Positions 9,013 to 16,382 of a stretch of 64,000 nt of DNA are shown here, one piece after another; within the stretch, counting starts at the first letter, position 1; every line of letters begins with the position of its first letter. The translations under genes and the position numbers were made by a program. The stretch comes from Gracilimonas halophila (lineage in GTDB: Bacteria > Bacteroidota > Rhodothermia > Balneolales > Balneolaceae): NCBI RefSeq assembly GCF_042684365.1, contig NZ_JBHULI010000001.1, forward strand, positions 177,781 through 241,780, read 5' to 3'. The notes beneath the pieces were generated by a model that was given only the letters and a program-made list of their open reading frames with translations, was not told the DNA's origin and did no database searches.

Positions 9013-9039
9013 ATCTCAGGTATTTAGTTGTAAATGTAT

Positions 9040-9072
9040 TTATGTGTTAACGAAATACATGTTAACACATAA
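9040..9072. repeat. Perfect 12-bp inverted repeat between argE and argH
   Basis: Arms TTATGTGTTAAC (9040-9051) and GTTAACACATAA (9061-9072) enclose a 9-base loop. There is no U-run, so it is not a classical terminator. Being inside the operon it could tune argH expression or stabilise the upstream mRNA. The nearby CACGGTAACACG resembles the word-like repeats flanking the gene at 56195. Confidence 0.75.
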
Positions 9073-9085
9073 GCACGGTAACACG

Positions 9086-10150
9086 TTATATCTTTAAGTT
9101 GTCCAAAAGTTTAATATATGTTTTGATCCCATCACGGATTTCATCCGGGTAAATAAATTCATCCGCCGTATGCGAACGGTGTGTACTTCCGGGGCCGATC
9201 TTGACGCTGTTAAAAGGCATGTGAACCTGATCCGACATTGTTTTAGAACCATAAGTTTTGATTCCCAATTGCTGAGCTTTTTTAACTGCAGGATGATCGG
9301 GCGCTATTCCGGAGGCGTTCAAATTGGTTGATCTCGGAGTTACCTCACAATCCACGTGTTTGAGGATGATCTCAACCACTTCCTCATTCGAATAAAATTC
9401 ATTGGGACGCACATCCACCACAAAACGGCATTCGTCCGGAACCACGTTATGCTGACTTCCTGCCTCTATCATCGTAACCGTCATATTGATCTCTCCAAGA
9501 ACCTCGGATACCTCTTCAAACCGGAAGGTGCGAAACCATTCAATATCTTTCATGGCTTTATACAAAGCATTTTTTCCTTCATTCCGCGCTGCGTGGCCGC
9601 TTTCTCCATGAGCCACGCAATCAAGTACGATCAAGCCACGTTCGGCAATAGCCAGCTCCATCGAAGTGGGCTCACCTACAATGGCGAGGTCAATTTCTCC
9701 CAATTCAGGCAATACGATCGGAACGCCATTTTTCCCTGAAGTTTCCTCCTCAGCCGAAGCAAGAAATACCAAGTTATAAGGTTGCTCCTGCTGAGACAGA
9801 TAAATAAAAGCAGCTAATAAACTTACCAGAGGGCCGCCGGCATCATTACTTCCAAGTCCAAATAATTTCCCATTTTCTAAAGCTGGTGTGAAGGGATCCT
9901 TAGTCCATTTGGATGAAGCCTTGACCGTATCGTGATGGGAATTCAACATAAGAGTTGGTTTTTCACGATCTAATTTACCCGCACACGCCCAAACATTATT
10001 TCCCTTTCTCTGTGGAATAAAACTGAATTCTTCCAATGTGTTTGAAATCAATGCGGCAGTCTCATCCTCCTCGCCGCTGTAAGACCGGATTGAGATCAGC
10101 TTTTTCAAAAGCTCGATGGCCTGTTCAGTAAGTTGCTCGATCTTATTCAT
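9086..10150 (-). CDS. argE: Acetylornithine (or succinylornithine/acylcitrulline) deacylase, M20 family
   Basis: A 354-residue M20 metallohydrolase. The metal-site motifs NSHHDTV (near residue 70), GSNDAGG (near residue 99) and EEETSGKNG (near residue 128) are visible. In Bacteroidota, where the carbamoyltransferase uses acylated ornithine, this enzyme is expected to deacylate the N-acylcitrulline product instead of acetylornithine. Its position between argB and argH supports an arginine role. It begins 33 bases after argB ends. Confidence 0.88.
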   Translation of the reverse strand: MNKIEQLTEQAIELLKKLISIRSYSGEEDETAALISNTLEEFSFIPQRKGNNVWACAGKLDREKPTLMLNSHHDTVKASSKWTKDPFTPALENGKLFGLGSNDAGGPLVSLLAAFIYLSQQEQPYNLVFLASAEEETSGKNGVPIVLPELGEIDLAIVGEPTSMELAIAERGLIVLDCVAHGESGHAARNEGKNALYKAMKDIEWFRTFRFEEVSEVLGEINMTVTMIEAGSQHNVVPDECRFVVDVRPNEFYSNEEVVEIILKHVDCEVTPRSTNLNASGIAPDHPAVKKAQQLGIKTYGSKTMSDQVHMPFNSVKIGPGSTHRSHTADEFIYPDEIRDGIKTYIKLLDNLKI

Positions 10151-10183
10151 GATTGATTCTGTTGTTGTGAATTTTTCCAGTAC

Positions 10184-10948
10184 CTAATTTGATATAAAAA
10201 CTGTTCCTGAATCCGGCTTTGCTACATCCTCATAATGCCTGATACTCACTTTCTTGGCCCCATTCTTGAGAGCCTGAAATCCTACCTCTATCTTTGGGAT
10301 CATTCCATCGGTCACAATTCCTGTACCTTTTAAATGCCGATATAATAGCAGATTCATTTCAGTGATCAGTTTTTCACCATTCATCACTCCAGCCTGTTCG
10401 AAACAAAGTATGAGTTCCGTTTCAAGATCGGAGCTTAAAGCCGAAGCAACGGATGAAGCAATGGTATCCGCATTAGTATTCAACATATGTCCGCTTCCAT
10501 CATGCGTAAGAGGTGCTAAAACCGGGATCACACCTTCACCAAGGAGTTTTAAAAACCATTGCGAGTTCACCTGTTCCACATCCCCGACCCATCCAAAATC
10601 AATGGGCTCGGGATCTCGTTTTTTTGCAGAAATGATATTAAGGTCGGCTCCGGATAACCCCAGGGCATTTCCGCCAAGTGACTGTAATTTTGCTACGATC
10701 TTCTTATTAACAAGACCACCATACACCATGGTGATCACCTCCAAAGTTTCGGCATCCGTTATACGCCTGCCATCCATTAAATTCGGTTTGATGCCAAGTC
10801 GCTCACCCAGCACAGAAGCAACTGATCCGCCCCCATGAACCAGAACTTTAGGGCCTGTTATGGACATGAAAGCCTCCAGAAAAGTATCCAGTTTCTGGTC
10901 ATCATCGATCACCTTTCCCCCTACTTTTATGACTTTTATGGAATTCAT
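10184..10948 (-). CDS. argB: Acetylglutamate kinase
   Basis: Phosphorylates N-acetylglutamate (or N-succinylglutamate), the second step of arginine synthesis. The amino-acid kinase fold is shown by KVGGKVID at residues 8-15, VLVHGGGS near residue 37, GLSGADL near residue 97 and LNTNADTIASSVA near residue 156. Length 254 suits the short, arginine-insensitive type that lacks the N-terminal helix. The start ATG overlaps the argF' stop (ATGA), indicating translational coupling. Confidence 0.93.
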   Translation of the reverse strand: MNSIKVIKVGGKVIDDDQKLDTFLEAFMSITGPKVLVHGGGSVASVLGERLGIKPNLMDGRRITDAETLEVITMVYGGLVNKKIVAKLQSLGGNALGLSGADLNIISAKKRDPEPIDFGWVGDVEQVNSQWFLKLLGEGVIPVLAPLTHDGSGHMLNTNADTIASSVASALSSDLETELILCFEQAGVMNGEKLITEMNLLLYRHLKGTGIVTDGMIPKIEVGFQALKNGAKKVSIRHYEDVAKPDSGTVFISN

Positions 10949-11898
10949 TTCTTTAATCCCTCTAAGATATTCTTAAGTACGGTTTGCATGGAGATCACTC
11001 TATTTGCAGCCTGCTGAATAACAAGACTCTGATCACTGTCAAGTACTGTATCCTCCACGATCACATTTCGCCTTACCGGAAGGCAGTGCATGAATTTACC
11101 ATTCTTTGTCAGGCTCATTTTTTTTGATGTTACCATCCAGGAAGGGTCCGTTGAAAGAACTTTCCCATACTCGTGATAACTGCTCCAGTTTTTAGCATAT
11201 ACGAAATCTGCATCTTTAAACGCCTTTTGTTGATCATACTCCACTTTCGCATTTCCAACGGCTTCATCAACCAACTCATAGCCCTCGGGGTGGGTAACAG
11301 TAAGATCAAATTCTGCTTCCAGCATCCATCTTGAAAATGAATTTGCTACAGCTTGAGGAAGTGCTTTTGGGTGTGGAGCCCAGGTCAAAACCACCTTCGG
11401 CCTTTCGACAGTCTTATATTCTTCTATGGTGATAAGGTCGGTGAAGGCCTGTAAAGGATGTCCCGTCGAAGACTCCATATTAATAACCGGAGCAGGGCAG
11501 TATTTTTTAAAGGATTCCATCACCTGCTCACTATAATCTTCAGCCCGGTCTTCCAGTTTGGCAAAGGCACGGATTGCTACCACATCAAAATAAGAACCGA
11601 TTACGGCAGCCGCTTCTTTTATGTGTTCAGCTTTATCGCCATCCATCACGATGCCATCTTCAAATTCCAGCTTCCAGCCCTGACTTCCAACATCCAGCAC
11701 AGCAGTATTCAGTCCAAGATTAAAAGCTGCTTTTTGGGAACTCAAACGAGTGCGTAAACTTGGATTAAGGAATATCAGGCACATCGATCTATTACGTCCG
11801 AGTTCTTTATACATATTCGGATTCTTTTTTATTTCCAGTGCATCTTTCACCAATCCCGGAAGGTTCTCAACATCTTTTATGGATAGGAATGAGTTCAT
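10945..11898 (-). CDS. argF': N-acylornithine carbamoyltransferase (acetyl- or succinyl-ornithine specific)
   Basis: Transfers carbamoyl phosphate onto an N-acylated ornithine; 317 residues. The carbamoyl-phosphate loop NPSLRTRLS (residues 45-53) and the late HCLPVRRNV motif are those of the acylornithine branch, not classical ArgF. From memory of the family, the residue after DGD-x (Glu92 in the Xanthomonas acetyl enzyme, Pro90 in the Bacteroides succinyl enzyme) decides acyl preference. Here the segment reads DGDKAEH and the position is Ala90, so the acyl group cannot be assigned. It is separated from argD upstream by a 177-bp repeat element. Confidence 0.9.
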   Translation of the reverse strand: MNSFLSIKDVENLPGLVKDALEIKKNPNMYKELGRNRSMCLIFLNPSLRTRLSSQKAAFNLGLNTAVLDVGSQGWKLEFEDGIVMDGDKAEHIKEAAAVIGSYFDVVAIRAFAKLEDRAEDYSEQVMESFKKYCPAPVINMESSTGHPLQAFTDLITIEEYKTVERPKVVLTWAPHPKALPQAVANSFSRWMLEAEFDLTVTHPEGYELVDEAVGNAKVEYDQQKAFKDADFVYAKNWSSYHEYGKVLSTDPSWMVTSKKMSLTKNGKFMHCLPVRRNVIVEDTVLDSDQSLVIQQAANRVISMQTVLKNILEGLKK

Positions 11899-11956
11899 AT
11901 TTAATTTGAGACTGTTGTTATATAGTTACTTTTAAAACCCAAGTTTTTTAGGACTC

Positions 11957-12133
11957 AAGAAAGTCTCTCCTTGAGGAGAGATCAACAAATCAGTTGTTCC
12001 TGATTTGTTGTGAGAGGTGTTGGTGCTAAGGAGAAAAAAGATTGACTAAACCTAAATTATCCTTGGTGACAACACCCTCCGCCAGACTTCACATTCGTTC
12101 AGTCCGGCACCTCCCTCAAGGGAGGACTTTCTT
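11957..12133. repeat. Variable-stem intergenic repeat, copy A (MITE-like, inside arg operon)
   Basis: This is a 177-bp element between argD and argF'. Its ends AAGAAAGTC and GACTTTCTT are perfect inverted repeats, each continuing into a palindrome (TCTCCTTGAGGAGA at 11966-11979 and CCTCCCTCAAGGGAGG near 12110-12126). Next to the left end is a hairpin with 11-bp arms CAACAAATCAG (11983-11993) and CTGATTTGTTG (12000-12010). Its loop TTGTTC reads GAACAA on the other strand. An inner GGTGTTG...GACAACACC pair could close the centre. It shares all parts with copies B to F. Confidence 0.85.
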
Positions 12134-12147
12134 TATTTTGGAATTTC

Positions 12148-13275
12148 TCACCACAAAACCTCCTTTAACGCTGTAATTAATTCGTCACATTCTTCTTTCC
12201 CAATGGAAAGTGGTGGCAGCAATCGCAGTACATTTTTGTTGGTTGAAGAGCCGGTGAAAATGTAGTGTCCGTAAAGCAATTTCTTTCTCCATTCTGCTAC
12301 CGGTTCTTCAAATTCTACACCGACCATCAACCCAAATGCCCGTACTTCTTTTACTTTTGGAAGTTGATTTAAGCCGGCTTCCAGATATTGGCCCATTGCT
12401 TTTGCATTACTAATGAGTTTCTCCTGCTCAAGAACTTCCAATACAGCCAAAGATGCCGCACAGGCGAGATGATTTCCTCCAAAGGTAGTTCCCAGCATTC
12501 CAAATGAAGCTTCAAATTTGGGATGGATAAGCACACCTCCCACCGGAAATCCATTACCCATGCCTTTTGCCATTGTGATGATATCCGGCTCTATCCCAAA
12601 CAACTGATGAGCAAAAAACTCACCCGTTCGTCCAAAGCCCGATTGTACTTCGTCGAGGATCAGTACGGTGCCCGTTTCATTACATAGTTTTCGCAGATGA
12701 TTCAAGAATCTGACGGAAGGAGCAACAATTCCACCTACTCCCTGAATGCCTTCAATAATCACTGAACTGACATCCTCATTTTTCAGAGCAGACTCCACTC
12801 CTTCAAAATCTTCAAAACTAAAGTGAAGAACGTCAGCTCCTTCATTCACCGGGAAAAGGATATTTGGATTATCAGTAACGGAAACTGCAAGGGAAGTCCT
12901 TCCGTGAAACCCACCTTTAAATGCTATGATCTTCTTGCGCTGATTATGAGCTGAGGCAACTTTTAATGCATTCTCATTAGCTTCAGCCCCGGAGTTACAA
13001 AGGAACAGGTTCCAGTTATTATAGCCTGAAAGTTTGCCCAGTTTCTTTGCGAGTTCTTCCTGAATACTGATGGGAACTGAATTTGAGTAAAACCCGATAT
13101 CATTCAACTGTGCATTCACTCGCTCCACGTAATGTGGATGCGAATGCCCAATGGAAATGACGGCATGTCCCCCATAGAAATCGAGATATTTCTGCCCGGC
13201 AGCATCATACACATTATTGCCTTTAGCCTTCACCGGCTCCACATCAAAAAGCGGATATACTTGGAATAGATTCAT
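12148..13275 (-). CDS. argD: Acetylornithine aminotransferase
   Basis: A PLP-dependent class III aminotransferase making N-acylornithine from the semialdehyde with glutamate. The signature LILDEVQSGFGRTGEFFAHQ ends near residue 205, and the PLP lysine is expected in TMAKGMGNGFPVGG near residue 225. The N-terminal GHAVISIGHSHP motif is also typical. Length 375 is normal. It starts one base after the argC stop, so the two are probably translationally coupled. Confidence 0.93.
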   Translation of the reverse strand: MNLFQVYPLFDVEPVKAKGNNVYDAAGQKYLDFYGGHAVISIGHSHPHYVERVNAQLNDIGFYSNSVPISIQEELAKKLGKLSGYNNWNLFLCNSGAEANENALKVASAHNQRKKIIAFKGGFHGRTSLAVSVTDNPNILFPVNEGADVLHFSFEDFEGVESALKNEDVSSVIIEGIQGVGGIVAPSVRFLNHLRKLCNETGTVLILDEVQSGFGRTGEFFAHQLFGIEPDIITMAKGMGNGFPVGGVLIHPKFEASFGMLGTTFGGNHLACAASLAVLEVLEQEKLISNAKAMGQYLEAGLNQLPKVKEVRAFGLMVGVEFEEPVAEWRKKLLYGHYIFTGSSTNKNVLRLLPPLSIGKEECDELITALKEVLW

Positions 13276-13276
13276 T

Positions 13277-14242
13277 TTAAAAGGCCATTGATTTTAGAGT
13301 GAGTCCTGTCGTTTCATCTAGGCCAAAAACCAGATTCATATTTTGTACGGCTTGGCCGGAAGCTCCTTTCACCAGGTTATCAATAACCCCGGTGATGAGA
13401 ATTTTACCGTTTTCTTTTTGCAGAAAGAGAAAGGCTTTGTTAGTTCCAACTACCTGTTTTACATCCACCGGATCTTTTGATAGATAAATAAAGGGGTGGT
13501 CGGTATAAAATTCCTGATACATTGAGGTTATTTCACTCAACGATTTTTTGGTTGATAAATAAGACGCTGCTAAAATTCCTCTTGTAAAGGCCCCGCGCAT
13601 TGGGATAAAAAGAACTTCATTGTTGAAATCATTTTGAAGCTGTCTCAAACTTTGCTTGATCTCTTTGAGGTGTCGATGTGTGAGTGGCTTGTAGATAGAG
13701 GCGTTATTACTTCTCCAGCTAAAATGCGTGGTTTCGGTTGGATTCTGGCCGGCGCCGGTACTTCCGGTGATTGCTGTTACATGAACATCTTCACTCAATA
13801 AACCGGCATGGGCAAGGGGCAGCAGTGTAAGCTGAATACACGTTGCAAAACATCCTGGATTGGCTATGTGATCGGCTTTTTTGATCTCCTCTCGATTCAG
13901 CTCCGGAAGACCGTATATAAAATCGTGAGAACTATCTTTGTGACGGAAATCAGTACTCAGATCAATGATCTTTGCAGAGTCAGGAATACCTCCCTTTTCA
14001 ACCAGGCCCTTTGACTTTCCATGTCCTGAACAAAGAAAAACAACATCTACATCCTGACTCAAATCTGAATCAAACTTAAGATCAGTTTCTCCTGTCAGGT
14101 CTGGATGAGCTTTAGTCAGGAATTCTCTTTCGTGACTTCGGCTTACCACACTTTTAAGTTCCACTTCAGGATGGTGAAGTAAAATTCGAATTAGTTCTCC
14201 GGCTGTATACCCGGCTCCGCCCATGACACCTGCTTTAATCAT
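13277..14242 (-). CDS. argC: N-acetyl-gamma-glutamyl-phosphate reductase
   Basis: An NADPH-dependent reductase of acylglutamyl phosphate. The Rossmann motif GGAGYTAGELIRIL lies at residues 8-21. The catalytic cysteine is in NPGCFATCIQL near residue 130. The downstream TGSTGAGQNP block and the THRHLKEI motif are characteristic of the family. Length 321 matches the shorter ArgC type. The start overlaps the argG 3' end by eight bases. Confidence 0.95.
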   Translation of the reverse strand: MIKAGVMGGAGYTAGELIRILLHHPEVELKSVVSRSHEREFLTKAHPDLTGETDLKFDSDLSQDVDVVFLCSGHGKSKGLVEKGGIPDSAKIIDLSTDFRHKDSSHDFIYGLPELNREEIKKADHIANPGCFATCIQLTLLPLAHAGLLSEDVHVTAITGSTGAGQNPTETTHFSWRSNNASIYKPLTHRHLKEIKQSLRQLQNDFNNEVLFIPMRGAFTRGILAASYLSTKKSLSEITSMYQEFYTDHPFIYLSKDPVDVKQVVGTNKAFLFLQKENGKILITGVIDNLVKGASGQAVQNMNLVFGLDETTGLTLKSMAF

Positions 14243-15437
14243 TATTCTGTTCCTGTACTTTTTGCTGAATGAGCATTGAATTAGCCAGAATCTTTGTAAA
14301 CCCTTTTACATCCTCTCCACTCCATGCATTATTCATTTCACCATATTGGCCGAAGTTAGAAGCCATTAGGTCATTTTCTGATTCAATACCCTGCAACCCA
14401 AATCGCTTGGGCTCTAGTTTTAGAAATACTTTTCCGGAAACATTCTTTTGTGTGTCCTCCAAGAAGGTTTCGATATTGCGCATCACAGCGTCAAGGTACT
14501 GCCCTTCGTGCATCAGCATTCCGTACCATTCTGCCAGTTGATCTTTCCAGTACAACTGCCATTTACCCAGGGTATGTTTTTCCAACAGTTGATGCGCTTT
14601 GATGATGAGCATCGGAGCGGCAGCCTCAAATCCCACACGTCCCTTGATGCCAATGATGGTATCTCCAACGTGAATATCTCTACCAATCCCGTATGGTGAA
14701 GCTAAAGAATCCAGCTTTTTAATCAATTCTACCGGTGTTAATTGTTCACCGTTAATCGTTCTTGGTTCGCCATGCTCAAACCCCAGTTCAACCAATAAGG
14801 AATCATCATTAACCACCTCAGTCGGCCAGGCTTCTTCAGGTAAACTTTTGTGTGAAGTCAGCGTTTCGGCCCCACCCACAGAAGTACCCCAGAGGCCTTT
14901 GTTTATGGAGTATTTTGCCTTCGCCCACTCCTGATCGATCCCATTTTGTTTCAGATATTCCACCTCCTCCTCGCGACTTAATTTCTGTTCACGGATCGGG
15001 GTAATGATCTCCATTTCGGGTGCCATTACATTAAAAACCAGATCAAAGCGGACCTGATCATTTCCGGCCCCGGTGCTTCCATGAGCGATAGCATCGGCTC
15101 CAATTTCCCTGGCGTACCCGGCTATAGCCACAGCCTGAAAAACACGTTCGGCGCTTACGGAAAGCGGATAGGTGTGGTTTTTAAGCACGTTTCCAAAGAT
15201 CAGATACCTGATACCTTTTTTATAGAATTCTTCTTCCACATTCAGCATCACATGATTTTTGATGCCCAGGTTCTTGGCCCTTTCCTCTAAATCTTTTTCT
15301 TCGGCTTCATTAAATCCACCGGTATTTACAGCTGCGGTATAAACTTCATACCCCTTTTCTTTTGCGAGCCAAATAGCGCAGTAACTGGTATCAAGTCCGC
15401 CGCTGAAGGCGAGTAAAACTTTTTTCTTTTTGCTCAT
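14235..15437 (-). CDS. argG: Argininosuccinate synthase
   Basis: An ATP-dependent ligation of citrulline and aspartate. The N-terminal PP-loop LLAFSGGLDTSYCAIWL (residues 8-24) is diagnostic. Further family blocks include AHGSTGAGNDQVRF near residue 117 and TIIGIKGRVGFEAAAP. Length 400 is typical. The gene begins two bases after the stop of the GNAT gene, placing it second in the operon. Confidence 0.96.
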   Translation of the reverse strand: MSKKKKVLLAFSGGLDTSYCAIWLAKEKGYEVYTAAVNTGGFNEAEEKDLEERAKNLGIKNHVMLNVEEEFYKKGIRYLIFGNVLKNHTYPLSVSAERVFQAVAIAGYAREIGADAIAHGSTGAGNDQVRFDLVFNVMAPEMEIITPIREQKLSREEEVEYLKQNGIDQEWAKAKYSINKGLWGTSVGGAETLTSHKSLPEEAWPTEVVNDDSLLVELGFEHGEPRTINGEQLTPVELIKKLDSLASPYGIGRDIHVGDTIIGIKGRVGFEAAAPMLIIKAHQLLEKHTLGKWQLYWKDQLAEWYGMLMHEGQYLDAVMRNIETFLEDTQKNVSGKVFLKLEPKRFGLQGIESENDLMASNFGQYGEMNNAWSGEDVKGFTKILANSMLIQQKVQEQNND

Positions 15438-15439
15438 GG

Positions 15440-16090
15440 TTATAAGGTTAAAAACAAATTTATGGGATTAATTTTCTTAAGGTATTTCACGGTTTTCAAT
15501 TTCACCCAGCGATAATATTTAGCTATGTTTTTTTCGCGTTCTTGTTTAGGCTTGTTATTGGGGTGTGTCGGGTCAAAAAGCATTCCCGTACAGAGGCAAT
15601 TCTTGCGGTTGTTTCGGGTCAGGATATCGTAGTTGGGACAGCTTTGGCAACCTTTCCAAAAGGTTTCGTCCTGAGTAAGCTCAGAGAATGTTACCGGCCT
15701 ATATCCCAGATCTGAGTTGATCTTCATCACCGGTAAGCTGGTCGTAATGCCAAACAATTTTGATCCGGGATACTTTTTTCGGGATAGTTCGAATGCTTTG
15801 GCTTTGATCTTTTTGGCAAGTCCCTGTCCTCGGTAGTCGGGATGTACGATCAGCCCTGAGTTGGCTACATATTTTTTATCTCCCCAGACTTCAACATAAC
15901 AAAAGCCGGCGAGCTGATCTCCGTCTAAAGCAATAACGGCATTACCGTTCGTCATTTTAGTTTTGATGTATGCCGGCTCACGTTTAGCAATACCGGTTCC
16001 ACGCTGATGCGCAGCTTTTTCGATCAAATTGCAGATATCTTCTGCAAGGAAAGTATGTATTTCGGTGGCTATGAAAATTTGAACGGACAT
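15440..16090 (-). CDS. GNAT acetyltransferase, putative N-acylglutamate synthase of the arg operon
   Basis: A 216-residue GNAT protein. The acetyl-CoA loop RGQGLAKK is at residues 87-94 after the conserved VHPDY strand. An unusual cysteine-rich tail has Cys148, Cys151, Cys165 and Cys167 in a CxxC...CLC arrangement that may bind metal. As first gene of the arg operon, two bases before argG, it is the natural candidate for making N-acetyl- or N-succinylglutamate in a set that otherwise has no argA or argJ. The biochemical activity is inferred from context only. Confidence 0.75.
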   Translation of the reverse strand: MSVQIFIATEIHTFLAEDICNLIEKAAHQRGTGIAKREPAYIKTKMTNGNAVIALDGDQLAGFCYVEVWGDKKYVANSGLIVHPDYRGQGLAKKIKAKAFELSRKKYPGSKLFGITTSLPVMKINSDLGYRPVTFSELTQDETFWKGCQSCPNYDILTRNNRKNCLCTGMLFDPTHPNNKPKQEREKNIAKYYRWVKLKTVKYLKKINPINLFLTL

Positions 16091-16195
16091 TGATTGTATA
16101 AAAAAGTGAGTGAATAAACTTCGCCTGTGGAAGTTGTCAGTTAGGATCTCGCGGTAAAAAGATGAGCGCTGCTTAAAGATGCAGCAATAGTATGA
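16091..16195 (-). promoter_or_regulatory. Putative attenuator region between Arg leader peptide and first arg gene
   Basis: On the minus strand, 105 bases separate the leader stop from the GNAT start. Two small hairpins are visible: GCTGC/GCAGC, followed about nine bases later by TTTTT, and AACTTC/GAAGTT, followed 11 bases later by TTTTTT. Neither is a textbook terminator. The leader's CTTCG could pair with the CGAAG of the second hairpin, giving a possible alternative fold. The assignment rests mainly on the leader peptide. Confidence 0.4.
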
Positions 16196-16264
16196 CTACC
16201 GCCGTTGCCGGAGCCGCCGCCGAAGGGAAGTGAAATTGATCCTATGTGTGCTTTGAATTAGCAT
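16196..16264 (-). CDS. Arg-rich leader peptide (22 codons), candidate arg operon attenuator
   Basis: On the minus strand, ATG at 16264-16262 opens 22 codons ending at TAG 16198-16196: MLIQSTHRINFT, then SLRRRLRQRR. Seven codons are arginine and six of these are CGG, packed into the last eight positions in a GC-rich patch unlike the surrounding AT-rich DNA. AGAGG precedes the ATG at very short spacing. The peptide lies 105 bases before the first arg biosynthesis gene, where ribosome stalling at Arg codons during charged-tRNA shortage would regulate the operon. The reading and composition are seen directly; the role is inferred. Confidence 0.6.
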   Translation of the reverse strand: MLIQSTHRINFTSLRRRLRQRR

Positions 16265-16382
16265 GCCTCTAAAATAGCTAAAGTATTACTTGTTAAACAA
16301 ATACTAATTTCAGGACATGAATTGAGATTTCTTTCAGGTTAACTAAACAATGCTAAAAGAACACAATTAGAAGCTTAGAAAG

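Noticed and set aside
16193..16234. Plus-strand 13-codon frame MTTAVAGAAAEGK overlapping the Arg leader
   Set aside because: It is the antisense of the Arg-codon cluster, has no ribosome site, and the plus-strand gene downstream (TPR protein) has no link to alanine.
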